64,000 bases of DNA from Hyphomonadaceae bacterium JAD_PAG50586_4 (GTDB lineage Bacteria; Pseudomonadota; Alphaproteobacteria; Caulobacterales; Aquidulcibacteraceae), in NCBI GenBank assembly GCA_023242925.1, contig CP096134.1, forward strand, positions 3,925,501 through 3,989,500, given 5' to 3'. The notes beneath the pieces were generated by a model, which saw only the letters and a list, made by a program, of their open reading frames with translations, was not told the DNA's origin and did not search any database. Position 1 is the stretch's first letter. Every line of letters begins with the position of its first letter. The position numbers were made by a program, and so were the translations under genes. Shown here in pieces: positions 1 to 9,488 of the stretch.

Positions 1-1077
1 GCGCAGCTGGAGTGCGTCACGCACACCGCGTTCCAAGTCAGCGCCTATGAGCCCTACATCGCGCTCGCTGAAAAGCTCAACGCGCGCGCCCCAATTCCGG
101 GCGATGCGAAAACCATCTTCTTCACCACCGGGGCTGAAGCGGTCGAGAACGCCGTGAAGATCGCGCGCGCCGCCACCGGGCGCACCGGCATCATCTCCTT
201 CACCGGCAGCTTCCACGGCCGCACCACGCTCACCATGGCGATGACTGGCAAGGTAGCACCCTACAAACAGCAATTCGGCCCATCCGTGCCGGATGTCTTC
301 CACGTCCCATTCCCGCTCGCGCGCTACGGCGTCGATGTCGAGACGTCGCTACTCGTGCTCAATCACATCCTGCGCGCTGATGTGGAGCCCTCGCGCGTCG
401 CCGCCATCGTGATCGAGCCGGTGCAAGGCGAAGGCGGCTTCCACATGGTCCCGCCCGAACTCATGCGCGCGCTGCGTGCGCTCTGCGACACGCACGGCAT
501 CGTGCTGATCGCCGACGAGGTGCAGACTGGCTTTGGCCGCACCGGAAAGCTCTTCGCCATGGAGCATTACGACGTACAAGCCGACCTCATCACGATGGCC
601 AAGTCGCTCGCAGGCGGCTTTCCGCTGTCCGGACTCGTTGGCCGCGCCGACATCATGGACAAAACCGATCCGGGCGGCCTCGGCGGCACCTATGGCGGCT
701 CGCCGATCGGCTGCGCCGCAGCGCTTGCCGTACTCGACGTCATCGACAGCGAAGGTCTGCTTGCGCGCGCCAACGCGCTCGGCGACCGCGCCAAAGCAAA
801 GCTCAAGGAAATCCAATCGCGCAATGACATGGCGCCCATCGACGACATTCGCGGCCCCGGCTCCATGATCGCCTTCGATCTGATCACCGAGCGCGGCGCC
901 AAAACGCCCGACGGCGCCGCCGCCAAGCGCGTCACCACCCGCGCGCTCGAAGAGGGGCTCATCCTCCTCTCCTGCGGCGTCTCCGGCGAAACCATCCGCC
1001 TGCTCTATCCGCTGACCATCGAGGACGATCTGTTCGAGCAAGGTCTCGCCCGTCTTGATCTCGCATTGCGGCCGTAG
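1..1077 (+). CDS. gabT: Class III aminotransferase, GabT-like (5' end outside window)
   Basis: PLP-dependent class III aminotransferase, closest in type to 4-aminobutyrate--2-oxoglutarate aminotransferase. The open frame runs from base 1, so the start lies upstream; 358 codons of a usual ~425 are present. Visible family features are FFTTGAEAVENAVKIAR (cofactor phosphate site), the SFHGRT segment, IADEVQTGFGRTGK (Asp for the PLP ring nitrogen) and TMAKSLAGGFPLSG, whose Lys should form the Schiff base. In the cell it would move the amino group of GABA (or a related omega-amino acid) to 2-oxoglutarate, giving succinate semialdehyde. GabT is my best guess; putrescine or beta-alanine aminotransferases look similar. 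No clear terminator follows. Confidence 0.88.
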   Translation, partial: AQLECVTHTAFQVSAYEPYIALAEKLNARAPIPGDAKTIFFTTGAEAVENAVKIARAATGRTGIISFTGSFHGRTTLTMAMTGKVAPYKQQFGPSVPDVFHVPFPLARYGVDVETSLLVLNHILRADVEPSRVAAIVIEPVQGEGGFHMVPPELMRALRALCDTHGIVLIADEVQTGFGRTGKLFAMEHYDVQADLITMAKSLAGGFPLSGLVGRADIMDKTDPGGLGGTYGGSPIGCAAALAVLDVIDSEGLLARANALGDRAKAKLKEIQSRNDMAPIDDIRGPGSMIAFDLITERGAKTPDGAAAKRVTTRALEEGLILLSCGVSGETIRLLYPLTIEDDLFEQGLARLDLALRP

Positions 1078-1620
1078 AGATGATCATAACGTGCGCGCCA
1101 TATTCCGACGCGCTTGGATGCAGCCTGGTCTCTGCCAAGACCGATGCCCTCCGCAGTTTATTGGGATATGTGCGCCTTTGGATCTGCGGAGACACGCCGA
1201 CAACTCCGGAGATGCTCGCAAAAATGGTTGGAGGCGCGCAAGCAATGCGAGCCGCGCTTTAGGTGCGCTGCATCCGCGATCCTGAAATCGATCGATGGAT
1301 GCCGAACAACAGACGAGGCGATTTCTATTCGACGCAGATTGCGGACGCGAGCGCCCATTTAGATCGCTACGCAACCGGGACCTTTCATGCGCCTCTGCAG
1401 AGCAGCGTCCCGCACGCGGCCTGCAGTGCGCACACATCTGTCACCAAAGGCTGGTTCAAGACCGATGCGGCTTGAACCCCCGCAACATGCAAGAAATGCA
1501 CGAACGAGCGCCGGCCAGTTCCCCAGGATTGGCCGGCGTTTGCCCATTCTTGTCGCATGAAGCGTGCGCGCGCGCGCCAATCCATGCTAGAGTTCTTATC
1601 CACAGCCTCGCGATGATCCC
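1078..1620. other. Gap without a recognisable gene
   Basis: About 540 bases between the aminotransferase and the next plausible gene. Short overlapping frames exist on both strands, but none has a ribosome-binding site, a known motif or a consistent coding character. I see no RNA gene, repeat or clear terminator. Confidence 0.5.
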
Positions 1621-1941
1621 ATGAAACCAAAAGAGCCTCCCGCCAACGACCACGCTCCCGACGCCAAGGCCCTCAAGCGAGGCGTGAAGGAGGTGTGGCA
1701 GGCGCTCCGGCTGGAGCGGCGCACGCGCGGCAAGTCGCTGGCGTCTGCCGATCTTGGCCAGTCAAGCGCAGTGCTCGCCAGCCTCGCGGAAGCGTTGAGT
1801 GCTTTGGCGCAGAGTTCGCGCGCACTTGAGAACGCGGAGATGCCGCCAAAGGCCGGCCGCAGACAAAAACGCACAACAAGCGAAGCGGTCAATTCGAAAG
1901 TGCGCGGGGAACCCAAGCGAAAGCGCCCCAAGCTCAAATAG
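1621..1941 (+). CDS. Small basic hypothetical protein
   Basis: A 106-residue ORF with GC-rich third positions and an ATG start. The product is rich in Lys, Arg, Ala and Ser; the C-terminal third is strongly basic (ends KRKRPKLK) and probably disordered, while residues about 20-70 could form helix. I recognise no family. No strong ribosome-binding site precedes it. The antisense frame in the same place is less convincing because its residue composition is less protein-like. It could be a nucleic-acid-binding or purely spurious ORF; confidence is modest. Confidence 0.4.
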   Translation: MKPKEPPANDHAPDAKALKRGVKEVWQALRLERRTRGKSLASADLGQSSAVLASLAEALSALAQSSRALENAEMPPKAGRRQKRTTSEAVNSKVRGEPKRKRPKLK

Positions 1942-2078
1942 CGGTGTCGCAAATCACCAGCGAAGTTGGACACTGGCGCATGCGCTCCCGCAAGCGTCGC
2001 CCCGGGCCCGCGCGTCTTATGCTGTCACCCAAGCGGCGCTGCTATGTGTCAGATGTGAAACGCAATTGCATGGGTGGC

Positions 2079-3742
2079 TTAGCCATTGAAGGCCAACACC
2101 CCGCGCACCCTTTCGATACGCGCAGAGCGCAAGCGCATCGTCCGATAATCTGTCGAAAGCACCGTATCGACCGCGATAAACGCTGCGTCAGCGTAAGCGC
2201 GTGTGAGCAGCAATTTCACATAGCCTTGGTGCATGTTGTCGGTCCATTGAACCTCAGGCAATTGCGCCGCGAAGAGCAAATCCAAAGCGCGCGCTGTCTC
2301 TTCATCCCATCCGCTCTCGATGAAATCGCCAGGCGACGTCACGCCCGCAGTTCCGAGTTCGAGCCCCATCGGATTGCCGGAATCGTCAGCGAGCGTATTC
2401 ATCCAGAACGAATGGCTGTCGCCTGTGAGCACCAAGAGATCGCGCGCGCCCGCTTCGCGACAAAGCGCATAGAATTTCTCGCGCGCAGCGGGATAGCCAT
2501 CCCAGGTGTCGGTGTAGAACGGCAAATTCCAGCGCCCCGTCCAAAACAGGTCCGGGCGCGAGCCAAGTGTCTCGCCACCGCGCATCCGTCTTGGGTCTAC
2601 GCCGAGTGCCGCGACATCCGGCACGAGCATCCGCGCCATCGGGCTCGCATTGCCAACGAGCCGCCAAGGTTGGCCTTGTGCGACGGACGCACGCAAAGCC
2701 GCGTCGAGGTCGCGCTCCATCGCCGGCGACAGCATCGCCCGCTGTGGATCGCCGATCACATCGCGCATGAAGGCGTTGCGCGCCTCGTGCGACGTGATGC
2801 GCTCGAAATACTCGGTATAATTCACCTGCTTGCCGCGCGCGGTGTGGCGGGTTTCAAGAGTGACGAGGCTCGCGAGATCGCCAAAACTGTATGCGCGCCA
2901 AAGATCGTTGCGGCCACGCCCAATCCCCGGCTCTCGAATAGGCATCCATTCGTAATAGGCGCGGACAGAGGCTTCACGGCGCGTGCGCCAATCCCCTTCT
3001 GTTTCAGGCTGGTGATTTTGAGCGCCGCCGATCCACGGATTATTGGCGCTCTCGTGATCATCCCAGCACACGATCAAGGGATGCGCCGCGTGCATCGCCA
3101 GCGAACCGGCGTCGCGTTTGTATTGCGCCTGCCGTGCGCGGTAATCGGCGAGCGTGACAATCTCATGCGCCGGCGCATGCGCCCGGCCGAGCGCCGCGCC
3201 GACCTCGCCGCCCCAGCCGTCCGCGCCATACTCGTAAATGTAGTCTCCCGTGTGGAGGACAAAATCCACATCCGCATCCCGCGCAATCGCGTCATAGGCG
3301 TTGAAATAGCCAAACGCGAAGTTCGAGCACGAGACGAGTGCGATCCCTAAACGATCGAGATTTCCTTCAGGCAAAGTCCTGGTGCGCCCCACCGGCGAGG
3401 TCTCGCCCCGTGCGATAAACCTGTAGAAATAGCGCGCCCCGGGCTGAAGCCCCCGACGATCAGCTTGCACGTATGATCTGCATCGGCCCGCGCCGAAGCA
3501 TCCCCCGCCGCCACGAGCGAGGCAAAATCTTCGTGGGCTGATATCTGCCAGCGCACCCGTTCGCTTGGCGCCTCGCTTTCAACGCGCGTCCATACCACCA
3601 CGCTTGTCGCATCCGGATCGCCGCTCGCGACACCATGTCGGAACACCGCACTTGGGGCCGATATGCTGGGAGAGGACGCGCAAGCGGTCGTTATCGTGGC
3701 CAACAAGCCAAGCGCTGCGCGGCGCGCGATTTGAAGGGTCAT
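2079..3742 (-). pseudogene. phoD: PhoD-like alkaline phosphatase, one frameshift
   Basis: PhoD-family phosphodiesterase/alkaline phosphatase, about 554 residues when repaired. The N-terminus (from ATG at 3742) has a twin-arginine signal with a lipobox-like ACASS end, then the PhoD N-terminal domain starting FRHGVASGDPDATSVVVWTR. The catalytic domain follows in another frame: LVSCSNF, LHTGDYIYEYGADGW, CWDDHESANN, and GDSHSFWMNTL near the C-terminus. The two frames meet at a run of five C at 3450-3454 (one base too few, or two too many): upstream frame reads KLIVGG, downstream frame resumes LQPGARYFYRF. It lies 99 bases downstream of a TonB receptor on the same strand and probably releases phosphate from esters brought through it. 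Real mutation or sequence error cannot be told apart here. Confidence 0.8.
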
Positions 3743-3758
3743 GCAAATTCCTCACTCA

Positions 3759-3799
3759 TAAAAGCAATCGGCTCCAGCGCGTTCGGGCGCGCCGGAGCC
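3759..3799 (-). terminator. Hairpin with T-rich tail between TonB receptor and phoD
   Basis: On the minus strand, GGCTCCGGCGCG pairs with CGCGCTGGAGCC around a short loop (3770-3799), one mismatch in about 12 pairs, and is followed by GATTGCTTTTAT. It looks like a rho-independent terminator or attenuator after the TonB receptor gene, which would lower expression of phoD relative to the receptor. Confidence 0.5.
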
Positions 3800-3841
3800 G
3801 TCGAGCTTACGCCGGCGGGGCTCAAGCCAGCGTGGTCGAAC

Positions 3842-6124
3842 TTAGAAACGGCGCCGCAATGTGACGAACACTTGCTGCGGCGCGCCCGGCAGGAATGTTT
3901 GGTTGTCGCCGGAATTGCCGAACCCGCCAGAACCGACGGTGGAGATGTAATCCTCATCCGTCAGATTGGTGACGTTGAATTGAATCTCCGTGCCGTCGAG
4001 TAGAGGGCCAGCGTTCTGGAAGCGATAGCCGGCGGTGAGTTCAAACAACGAATAGGCATCGACGATCACATCGTTCAGGTAGTTCGCCGCACGCTCGCCC
4101 GTGTAGGCGGCCGCGAGCGTCCCAAAGAAGCCCCCGCCATTGTCGTAGCCCAATTCCACGCGGAAGAGGTTCTCGGGCGTGTTGACGACGGTCTTGCCTG
4201 CGGTCGCGGCGACCAGCGCGCCCGTACCGTCGAGCACGTTATCAGCGTACGTGCTTTCATTGTGGCTATACGACCCGAACAACGACCAAGCATCGTTCAT
4301 TTGCCAGAGTGCTGCCAGTTCGAAACCCTGCGCCTCCACACCGCCGACATTCTGAATGCCATTGCCGAGACCCTCGATCGGCGCGCCGAGTGCGACGGTC
4401 AGCAGGCGGTTCTCAAACTCGACGTCATAGATCGCGGCCGAACCTTGGAAATCGCCCACGCGGAAGCGCCAACCGAGTTCGTAGGTGCGCGACGTTTCCG
4501 GTTCGAGGGTTTCGCGAAGTGCGGCGAACCCTGCCGCCGTCGCCGAGAACGGGCCGCCCGTGGCCGAGCTTTCATACGCGCGCATGTTCTCGGCGAACGA
4601 GCCGAAGATTTGGTGGTTGTCGTTGAGGTCGTAGGCAAAGCCCGCTTGTGGGATGAAGTCGTCGCTGGCTTCGATCGTGCCGTCCTTGTTGTCACCGACG
4701 ATTGTCGCAGCCGAGTTTTCCACCGTGAGCGACTTGAAGCCCGCGAACACCGTCAGCGCATCGGTGACGCTCCAGGTGTCTTGCACATAGAGGAGCTGGG
4801 TTTCCGTCGTGAAGTCGTATTCCCACTGGGTCGCGAACGGATTCGATTGGAATTCGAGCGAGTCGCGACCTTGGTCGGCGCGCGATGTGCCATAAAAGCG
4901 ACGGGCTTGATTGAAGTCGTTATCTTCGACCCAAACGCCGGCTTCGAGTTCGTGATTGCCGAGTTCGAGGGTCGCGGAACCCACAAAGCCATAGCGCTCG
5001 ATGTCATATTCCGTCGTTCGAACAGAGATCGGGCCTGGGTCGGCGATCACCGCGCCGCTTTGCGACAGGGCGCCTGCCGGGGTTGCGACGTAGGGCGTCC
5101 ACCACAGACCCTGGCCCTCATTCTGGTGGCCATAGACCATTGCCGACACCGAGAACGCCTCGGTGATCGGGTATTCAAAGCGGAGCGCGCCGATCATGTC
5201 ATCGCGCAGCCCAGATGCGTCAAAATAGGCGTCATCGATGGTGGCGAATGGCGCCGGCAGCGGCGTTGCATTCTGGTAGGCGTCCGCGGCGTCGACGGCC
5301 AAATCCCAATCATTGCTGATATTGTCCCAATCAGCCCCCAGGCGATCGATCATCTCGAGCGTCATGTCTTGGTAGTCGTTTTCGCGACGCTCGGACCAAT
5401 TGAAGAAACCATAGAGTTCGCCGGCGCCGATCGGCGCCACAGCACTTGCGCCAAATTGGCGGTGGACCTGCTCGCCCCAGCCTTTCCATTTGCTCGCGCT
5501 TTGGTCGGCGTAGGAGAGTGAGCCACGAAGGCCGCCAAGCACGGCGCCTGTGTCGAGGCGCACCAAGCCCCGCAGCATCTGATCGCTGCCCGCCGTCAGA
5601 CCTACATCGATGCCGAATTCTTCACTTGGGCGACGCTGCGCAAATTGCACCGTGCCGCCCAGATTGCTTGCCGACGCCGTGCCCAACGCACCCGAGCCTT
5701 GCGCCACATCAACGCGCGCGACGTTATCGGCGATCGCGGCGCGCGAGATGTGCAAGCCGTTATGATTGCCGTAGCTCATGTCGCCTAATGGCACGCCATC
5801 CAGCGTGAAGCCCAATTGGTTCTGATTGAAGCCGCGCAGCGAAACGCGCGCTGACCATTCGTAAGAACCGAACGGATCCGCCGATTGAAAGCTGACCCCC
5901 GGCAGGCGCTCAATGGCCTTCAACGGGCTCGTGCCAGGCGCTTCGATGGCAATTGCGTCGGCGGTGATGGAAGATTGCTGGCGCGTCTCACCGCGGCCGA
6001 ACACAATGATCTCCTCGCCCCCGCTCTCATCGGCTGCAACAATATCCGAAGTTTGCGCGAACGCTGGTCCGGCTGAGACGAACGCGAGCATGGCCGCGCC
6101 GGCCCAAAGACGCTTGGTCGACAT
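3842..6124 (-). CDS. TonB-dependent outer-membrane receptor, probably for a phosphorylated substrate
   Basis: Outer-membrane active-transport protein of 760 residues. A signal peptide ends FVSAGPAFAQ; a TonB-box-like segment EEIIVFGRGE follows, then a plug domain (residues ~45-165: SPLKAIERLPGVSF, VSLRGFNQNQLGFTLDGVPLG, VAQGSGALGTASASNLGG) and a 22-strand barrel ending with the aromatic-terminated VFVTLRRRF. Plug sequence resembles receptors often found beside phosphatases, and here a PhoD-like gene lies directly downstream with a second PhoD and a PstS-like protein nearby, so import of phosphate esters or phytate-like compounds is a reasonable inference. The real ligand is unknown. Start ATG 6124 gives a normal signal peptide. 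Confidence 0.88.
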   Translation of the reverse strand: MSTKRLWAGAAMLAFVSAGPAFAQTSDIVAADESGGEEIIVFGRGETRQQSSITADAIAIEAPGTSPLKAIERLPGVSFQSADPFGSYEWSARVSLRGFNQNQLGFTLDGVPLGDMSYGNHNGLHISRAAIADNVARVDVAQGSGALGTASASNLGGTVQFAQRRPSEEFGIDVGLTAGSDQMLRGLVRLDTGAVLGGLRGSLSYADQSASKWKGWGEQVHRQFGASAVAPIGAGELYGFFNWSERRENDYQDMTLEMIDRLGADWDNISNDWDLAVDAADAYQNATPLPAPFATIDDAYFDASGLRDDMIGALRFEYPITEAFSVSAMVYGHQNEGQGLWWTPYVATPAGALSQSGAVIADPGPISVRTTEYDIERYGFVGSATLELGNHELEAGVWVEDNDFNQARRFYGTSRADQGRDSLEFQSNPFATQWEYDFTTETQLLYVQDTWSVTDALTVFAGFKSLTVENSAATIVGDNKDGTIEASDDFIPQAGFAYDLNDNHQIFGSFAENMRAYESSATGGPFSATAAGFAALRETLEPETSRTYELGWRFRVGDFQGSAAIYDVEFENRLLTVALGAPIEGLGNGIQNVGGVEAQGFELAALWQMNDAWSLFGSYSHNESTYADNVLDGTGALVAATAGKTVVNTPENLFRVELGYDNGGGFFGTLAAAYTGERAANYLNDVIVDAYSLFELTAGYRFQNAGPLLDGTEIQFNVTNLTDEDYISTVGSGGFGNSGDNQTFLPGAPQQVFVTLRRRF

Positions 6125-6366
6125 AAAATTCCCCGCAATTTAGAACGCGCCCCTTGCGCGTGCGGCGTGCTCGTAGGGTTTCTCAGTGACTGATTTTTAT
6201 TGCATGCGCGAAGGATCGATGAAGTCGCTCCACGATCCACATGCTTGGTCCAATTCCGCGATGTTGCCCTGTCACAAAGCCCACGTTTCGGGGAATGTGC
6301 CGGGACGCCCTCGATTGGCGCGTGAACACAAGTGTGGAAGATGCGCGCGCGGCATACCCAATAGCT
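6125..6366. other. Upstream region of the TonB receptor
   Basis: Non-coding DNA between divergent genes. It should hold the receptor promoter. A lone CTGTCAC (6269-6275) resembles half of a PHO box, but no second half follows at the right spacing. Confidence 0.35.
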
Positions 6367-6572
6367 ATGACGTTGGAAGAAGCATTGCAGCGCTCCCCTT
6401 TTTGGAAGTTGTTTGCGCCACGCCATCGTGCGGCGCGCGCACGCATGTGGAAGCACGCTTCTTTCTTGGCCGACGTCCGCCGGAGACTAGTCTAAGCGAT
6501 CTCGCGGCATCGCTTATATGCACGGCCTGTGGGGCGGACCGCGTCGTGGTCGGGGTTCATACCGCAGAATAG
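6367..6572 (+). pseudogene. Small zinc-ribbon protein, frameshifted
   Basis: Reconstructed product of about 68 residues. The start frame reads MTLEEALQRSPF (ATG 6367) and the next frame continues LEVVCATPSCGARTHVEARF and later LICTACGADRVVVGVH, with two Cys pairs that would bind zinc. The frames join at a run of five T (6399-6403), one base short. The C-terminal half matches the ORF at 10856-11083 (shared RFF, LVCTACG-type and RVVVG blocks), so these are paralogues. I know small proteins of this type in Caulobacterales but no defined function. Confidence 0.5.
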
Positions 6573-6707
6573 ATCGCCCCGAGATCCCAGGAGCAGCCAT
6601 AACGCCTCCCGCGTCGCAAAGCGGACGCCAACGTCTCGCCTTAGTCGGCGTGACATTGTGGATCGTCGCGCCGATGGGCAAAGGCGTTGGCGCGGAGATC
6701 GTGAAAA

Positions 6708-7124
6708 ATGCGCCGCTCCACATCAGTGCTGGGCTTCGCCATGGTCCTGTGGCTTGTCGCACCGCTCGCTTTCGCACAGCCCAGGGACGATGCGTTGCTC
6801 GCCGGCGCCCCGGCGCGCCCGGCAATTGGCGCATGGGCGGGCGGCGTATCTTGGAATGACCCGGTCGTGACGTACGCATGGAGTATCTACCCTGACGGCA
6901 CGTTTACGAGCGGGCGCTTTGGTCGAGGCCAAGACGGCGGTGGCGTTTGGAGCGCCAACGGCGAGCGGCTGACGCTCAAATATCAGGACGGCTTTCGATA
7001 CGAAGGCGAACTGCAACAAGACACCTATTCAGGCAACGCCAATGACGCCAGCGGACGCAGGTTTGGCGCGTTTTCCATGCATCGCGTCACAAAGTCTCCC
7101 GCGAGCAGTTACGAAGCTCCGTAA
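6708..7124 (+). CDS. Secreted small protein, unknown function
   Basis: 138 residues with a clear Sec signal peptide (hydrophobic SVLGFAMVLWLVAPLAFAQ, cleavage after AFAQ at residue ~24). The mature part has repeated beta-type segments rich in Gly, Trp, Tyr and Thr (WAGGVSWNDPVVTYAWSIYP, DGTFTSGRFGRG, GGVWSANGERLTLKY), typical of a small beta-sandwich that ends with FGAFSMHRV. I do not recognise the family. It reads toward the second PhoD gene 158 bases downstream and may be co-expressed with it. Confidence 0.6.
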   Translation: MRRSTSVLGFAMVLWLVAPLAFAQPRDDALLAGAPARPAIGAWAGGVSWNDPVVTYAWSIYPDGTFTSGRFGRGQDGGGVWSANGERLTLKYQDGFRYEGELQQDTYSGNANDASGRRFGAFSMHRVTKSPASSYEAP

Positions 7125-7282
7125 AATCCCAACAACGTCCCGGCTAGAGCGCCGTAAACCGAACCCCAGCTGTCTGCTGATCGGCGATACCGGTCGCCGA
7201 TCCCCTCCGATCTGTCGATCTTCGATTGCTCCTCAGCGCTCGAGGGGACCTCCTACAAGGGGCGATCATGGGAGAGACATCA

Positions 7283-9337
7283 ATGGGCGCAGCATCGACA
7301 CGCCGGACGCTTTTGAAACAGGCGGCCGCCCTGGGCGCTGCGCTCGCGTTCGGTCAAAGCTGCGCTCACGCGCCGGCGGGGCCTCGCGCCGAACGGCGGG
7401 ACCTCTACCCTCAAGGCGTGGCTTCCGGCGATCCTGCGCCGGATAGCATCATCTTGTGGACTCGCCGCGAGCCGGACGAAGGCTCGAGTGCGCACCGCCT
7501 TGTCGTCGAGATTGCAAGCGATGAGGCGTTCTCCCGCGTGGTCGCGCGCGGCGATGTCGAGGTGAACGCGGCGACCGACTGGACCTGCCGCTTCCTTGCT
7601 GCGGGTCTGCGGCCCGCGCGTGAATATTGGTATCGCTTCGTCGACGAGGCGGGAAATATGAGCCGCGTCGGTCGCACGCTCACCGCGCCAGCGGAGCATG
7701 ACGATCGCCCAGTGCGCTTCGCGTTCGTGAGTTGCCAGGACCCGACCATTGGCGCGCTCAACGCATACAGGCGGATGATCTACGAAGACGTGCGCCGTCC
7801 GCGCGCCGAACAGCTCGGCTTTGTGCTGCACTTGGGCGACTTCATCTATGAAATCGTGAAATACCCACAAGACGCGCCGGACGGACGCGATCGCGGCCGT
7901 CGTCTGCGCGAGCTCTTTCGTTATCCGAACGGCAAGAAGGTTCGCAACTTCCACTTCCCGACCGATCTCGGCGATTATCGAACCATCTATCGGGCCTATC
8001 TCACCGATCCCGATTTACAGGATGCGCGCGCACGCTGGCCGTTCGTGCCGGTGTGGGACAATCATGAATTCTCGTGGAACGGCTTTCAAAGCCAGTGGCA
8101 AATCTTCAACGATCCGCCAGAGCCGGCACAAGCGCTGAAGATCGCCGCCAGCCAGGCCTGGTACGAATACCAACCGGCGCGCGTCGGCAAACCAGGCGCG
8201 GGCGATGCGTTCGAGGCGCCCGCCGTGACAGATACGCCGCCATCAGACTTTGACGCGCGCGGCCTCAGTCGCGAACCCAACAATCTGACCGCGATCCAGG
8301 CGCTGCGGATTCACCGCGCATTTCGCTTTGGCAAGAACGTCGAACTGATCCTCACCGACAACCGCTCCTATAAGGCGGGGCCCAATCCGCAAAACACGTG
8401 GTTCGAAGTGAGCTTGCCGCCCAACATGTTCCCTGAAACGCCGCTCGACATCATGGACCAGGGGCGCGAGTACAATGGCGGCGCCCCACCCCCGATCATA
8501 CGCTTCGGCGCCGAGGAAATTCCAAACGAGTGCGTCAACGCCACGCCAGACGCGTATCTCGGCCTCGAACAAATCGCGTGGTTCAAAGATCGCCTGCGCG
8601 CCTCATCCGCGCCATGGAAGATATGGGGTCATTCCTTGGGCACGCTCACCTTTCGGGCTGACCCACAAAACCTGCCTGCGCCGCTCAACGAGCGTTGGCC
8701 TGATGAGGGTTACGCCGTGTTCAACGCGGGGTACGCTGTCGAGCACCGCGAAATCTTCGACATGGTGCGCCAAGAAGGCATCACGGGCTTTACAATCGTC
8801 GCCGGCGATAAGCATTCTTTCTGGGCAGGCTACCCCTGCAAGACGCTGCCACCGCGCCCGTTCGACCCCGTCGGCGTGGAATTCATCACAGGTTCGATTA
8901 CGGCCCAAGGTCACGCCGAAGTGGTCGCGAACGGCATGCGCTCAGATCATCCCTATCGCGCGCTCTATGTCCGGGACATGCCCGATGGCGCAAAGCAGTG
9001 CGCGACCAACATGACGATCCTGCACGGCGTGCGCTCCTCGCTCATGCTGAAAGAGACTGGCAACGTCGCAGCCGCACGCGCTGTACGAAATCCCGATGTG
9101 TCGCCGAACCTCAAATTCGCCGATTATGGCGGATATGGCTACGCCACCGTGCGCGCTTCGCCGGACGAGTTGGAGACAGAGTTCGTCTGCATTCCGACGC
9201 CATTTGAGCGCGCTGATACCGAAGATGGCGGCCCGCTGCGCTACCGCGTCGTGCACCGCGTTGCGCGCTGGGCGCGGGGTGAGCGGCCGGAGTTACGGCA
9301 AGAGGTGGTTGAGGGAGACGTCGAGCTTTCGATTTGA
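7283..9337 (+). CDS. phoD: PhoD-like alkaline phosphatase/phosphodiesterase, Tat-exported
   Basis: Intact 684-residue metallophosphatase of the PhoD family. The N-terminus STRRTLLKQAAALGAALAFG is a twin-arginine signal, so folded enzyme with its metals is exported. PhoD landmarks follow in order: PQGVASGDPAPDSIILWTRR, FVSCQDPTIGALNAYRRM, LHLGDFIYE, VWDNHEFSWNG, LTDNRSYK and GDKHSFWAGYP, which supply the metal ligands. ATG 7283 is preferred since GGAGAG lies six bases upstream; ATG 7268 is possible. It should hydrolyse phosphomonoesters or diesters in the periplasm. It belongs to a different PhoD subgroup (longer, with a ~200-residue insertion) from the frameshifted one at 2079-3742. Confidence 0.9.
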   Translation: MGAASTRRTLLKQAAALGAALAFGQSCAHAPAGPRAERRDLYPQGVASGDPAPDSIILWTRREPDEGSSAHRLVVEIASDEAFSRVVARGDVEVNAATDWTCRFLAAGLRPAREYWYRFVDEAGNMSRVGRTLTAPAEHDDRPVRFAFVSCQDPTIGALNAYRRMIYEDVRRPRAEQLGFVLHLGDFIYEIVKYPQDAPDGRDRGRRLRELFRYPNGKKVRNFHFPTDLGDYRTIYRAYLTDPDLQDARARWPFVPVWDNHEFSWNGFQSQWQIFNDPPEPAQALKIAASQAWYEYQPARVGKPGAGDAFEAPAVTDTPPSDFDARGLSREPNNLTAIQALRIHRAFRFGKNVELILTDNRSYKAGPNPQNTWFEVSLPPNMFPETPLDIMDQGREYNGGAPPPIIRFGAEEIPNECVNATPDAYLGLEQIAWFKDRLRASSAPWKIWGHSLGTLTFRADPQNLPAPLNERWPDEGYAVFNAGYAVEHREIFDMVRQEGITGFTIVAGDKHSFWAGYPCKTLPPRPFDPVGVEFITGSITAQGHAEVVANGMRSDHPYRALYVRDMPDGAKQCATNMTILHGVRSSLMLKETGNVAAARAVRNPDVSPNLKFADYGGYGYATVRASPDELETEFVCIPTPFERADTEDGGPLRYRVVHRVARWARGERPELRQEVVEGDVELSI

Positions 9338-9488
9338 GCTTCGACACTGGGCGTAAACAGTCATGGGCTCCGCAGTCCTTAGATAACCACTTGGCTCGCC
9401 TGGCCGTCGACCGAAGAAGCCCACAAACAGACGTCAAGCTTTCTCCGCCGAGGCTACCGGGCGCGCCGCGCGCCGCCACCCTTGCGCA

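Noticed and set aside
1944..5521. Long plus-strand frames (1944-3350, 4262-5521) opposite PhoD and the TonB receptor
   Set aside because: They are antisense shadows of real genes; residues are Arg/Ala/His rich without motifs, and the other strand shows clear family signatures.
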